Assembly: GCA_022843785.1 (NCBI GenBank)
Contig: JALHMZ010000014.1
Span: 42,006-106,005, forward strand
Direction of reading: 5' to 3'
Length of the DNA stretch: 64,000 nucleotides
Source of the DNA: Nitrospira sp.
GTDB taxonomy: Bacteria; Nitrospirota; Nitrospiria; Nitrospirales; Nitrospiraceae
Of this stretch, positions 63,882 through 64,000 are shown piece by piece (the first letter of the stretch is position 1; each line of letters begins with the position of its first letter). The notes beneath the pieces were generated by a model. It saw only the letters and a program-made list of their open reading frames with translations, did no database searches and was not told the DNA's origin. The translations under genes were made by a program, and so were the position numbers.

Positions 63882-64000
63882 TGTCAACCCAATTTAGAAA
63901 TGTCCGCTTTCTCCCCAAGTAGAAATGTCCGGTTCATGTGATGGGCCCCGCCGCCAGGAGTTCTCGTGGAGGCAGCGCCCGTTTGCGCCATGGATGAGTC
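63882..64000. mobile_element. End of an insertion sequence (IS21/IS481-like terminus), cut by window edge
   Basis: Begins TGTCAACCC and carries two direct repeats TAGAAATGTCCG (63895-63906, 63920-63931) 25 bp apart. Repeated GTCC-containing ends starting with TG are typical of IS21-type and some IS481-type elements. No transposase coding is visible in the remaining ~70 bp, so the family is uncertain. Confidence 0.5.

Overview
The window is GC-rich bacterial chromosome, densely coded on both strands. Gene content points to a member of Nitrospirota, most likely Nitrospira or a close relative. The supporting features are a rubrerythrin / Fe-S oxidoreductase / DUF3501 set, many universal stress proteins around a PPi-type phosphofructokinase, archaeal-type polyamine genes, both GlnRS and GluRS, tandem TolC-like outer membrane factors, and an AURKAIP1/COX24-type micro-protein. 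The genus is inferred from gene content recalled from memory; no 16S rRNA or other taxonomic marker is present.

Layout. 1-8.3 kb: an N-truncated MgtE-type Mg2+ transporter with a tiny membrane peptide, then a same-strand run of three universal stress proteins, a cupredoxin, DUF2934, an unknown protein, PPi-dependent phosphofructokinase and a MarR-like regulator, closed by a terminator. 8.3-16.1 kb: two small lipoproteins, the rubrerythrin redox set, a double-domain PTPS/QueD-like protein, two paralogous periplasmic proteins (one His-tailed), a thioredoxin and a peroxiredoxin. 16.1-22.6 kb: TypA/BipA, a secreted TIM-barrel-like protein and penicillin-binding protein 1A. 22.6-29.5 kb: a complete isc operon (iscR-S-U-A, hscB, hscA, iscX) with a divergent 2Fe-2S ferredoxin and a flavin reductase; overlapping dyads upstream of iscR look like the operator. 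29.6-35.9 kb: gltX, two tRNA-Gln genes flanking a decayed third copy, an alcohol dehydrogenase, yacG, glnS, and tRNA-Glu.

36-42.5 kb: a polyamine module (deoxyhypusine/homospermidine synthase-like, pyruvoyl arginine decarboxylase, agmatinase) interrupted by a DsbA-like gene whose signal peptide lies in another frame and by an aldehyde dehydrogenase. It is followed by a MITE-like inverted-repeat element and a pseudouridine synthase. 42.5-51.8 kb: a LysR regulator divergent from a six-gene export operon: three tandem TolC paralogues, an ABC exporter-like protein whose ATPase motifs are all degraded, a 31-codon ORF, and a HlyD adaptor. A perfect 15-bp hairpin follows. This locus is the best candidate here for an undescribed system.

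52-64 kb: purE-purK, rhomboid protease, DHH phosphoesterase, LOG-family protein, CBS-PilZ protein, then an operon of a DUF692/MNIO metalloenzyme with a long unknown C-terminal extension, a Dus and a Maf. After that come an exported protein, an MsbA-like ABC exporter, a small conserved protein and a 31-residue AURKAIP1/COX24-type protein. The last ~120 bp look like the end of an insertion sequence. No rRNA, CRISPR array or complete transposase gene was seen.
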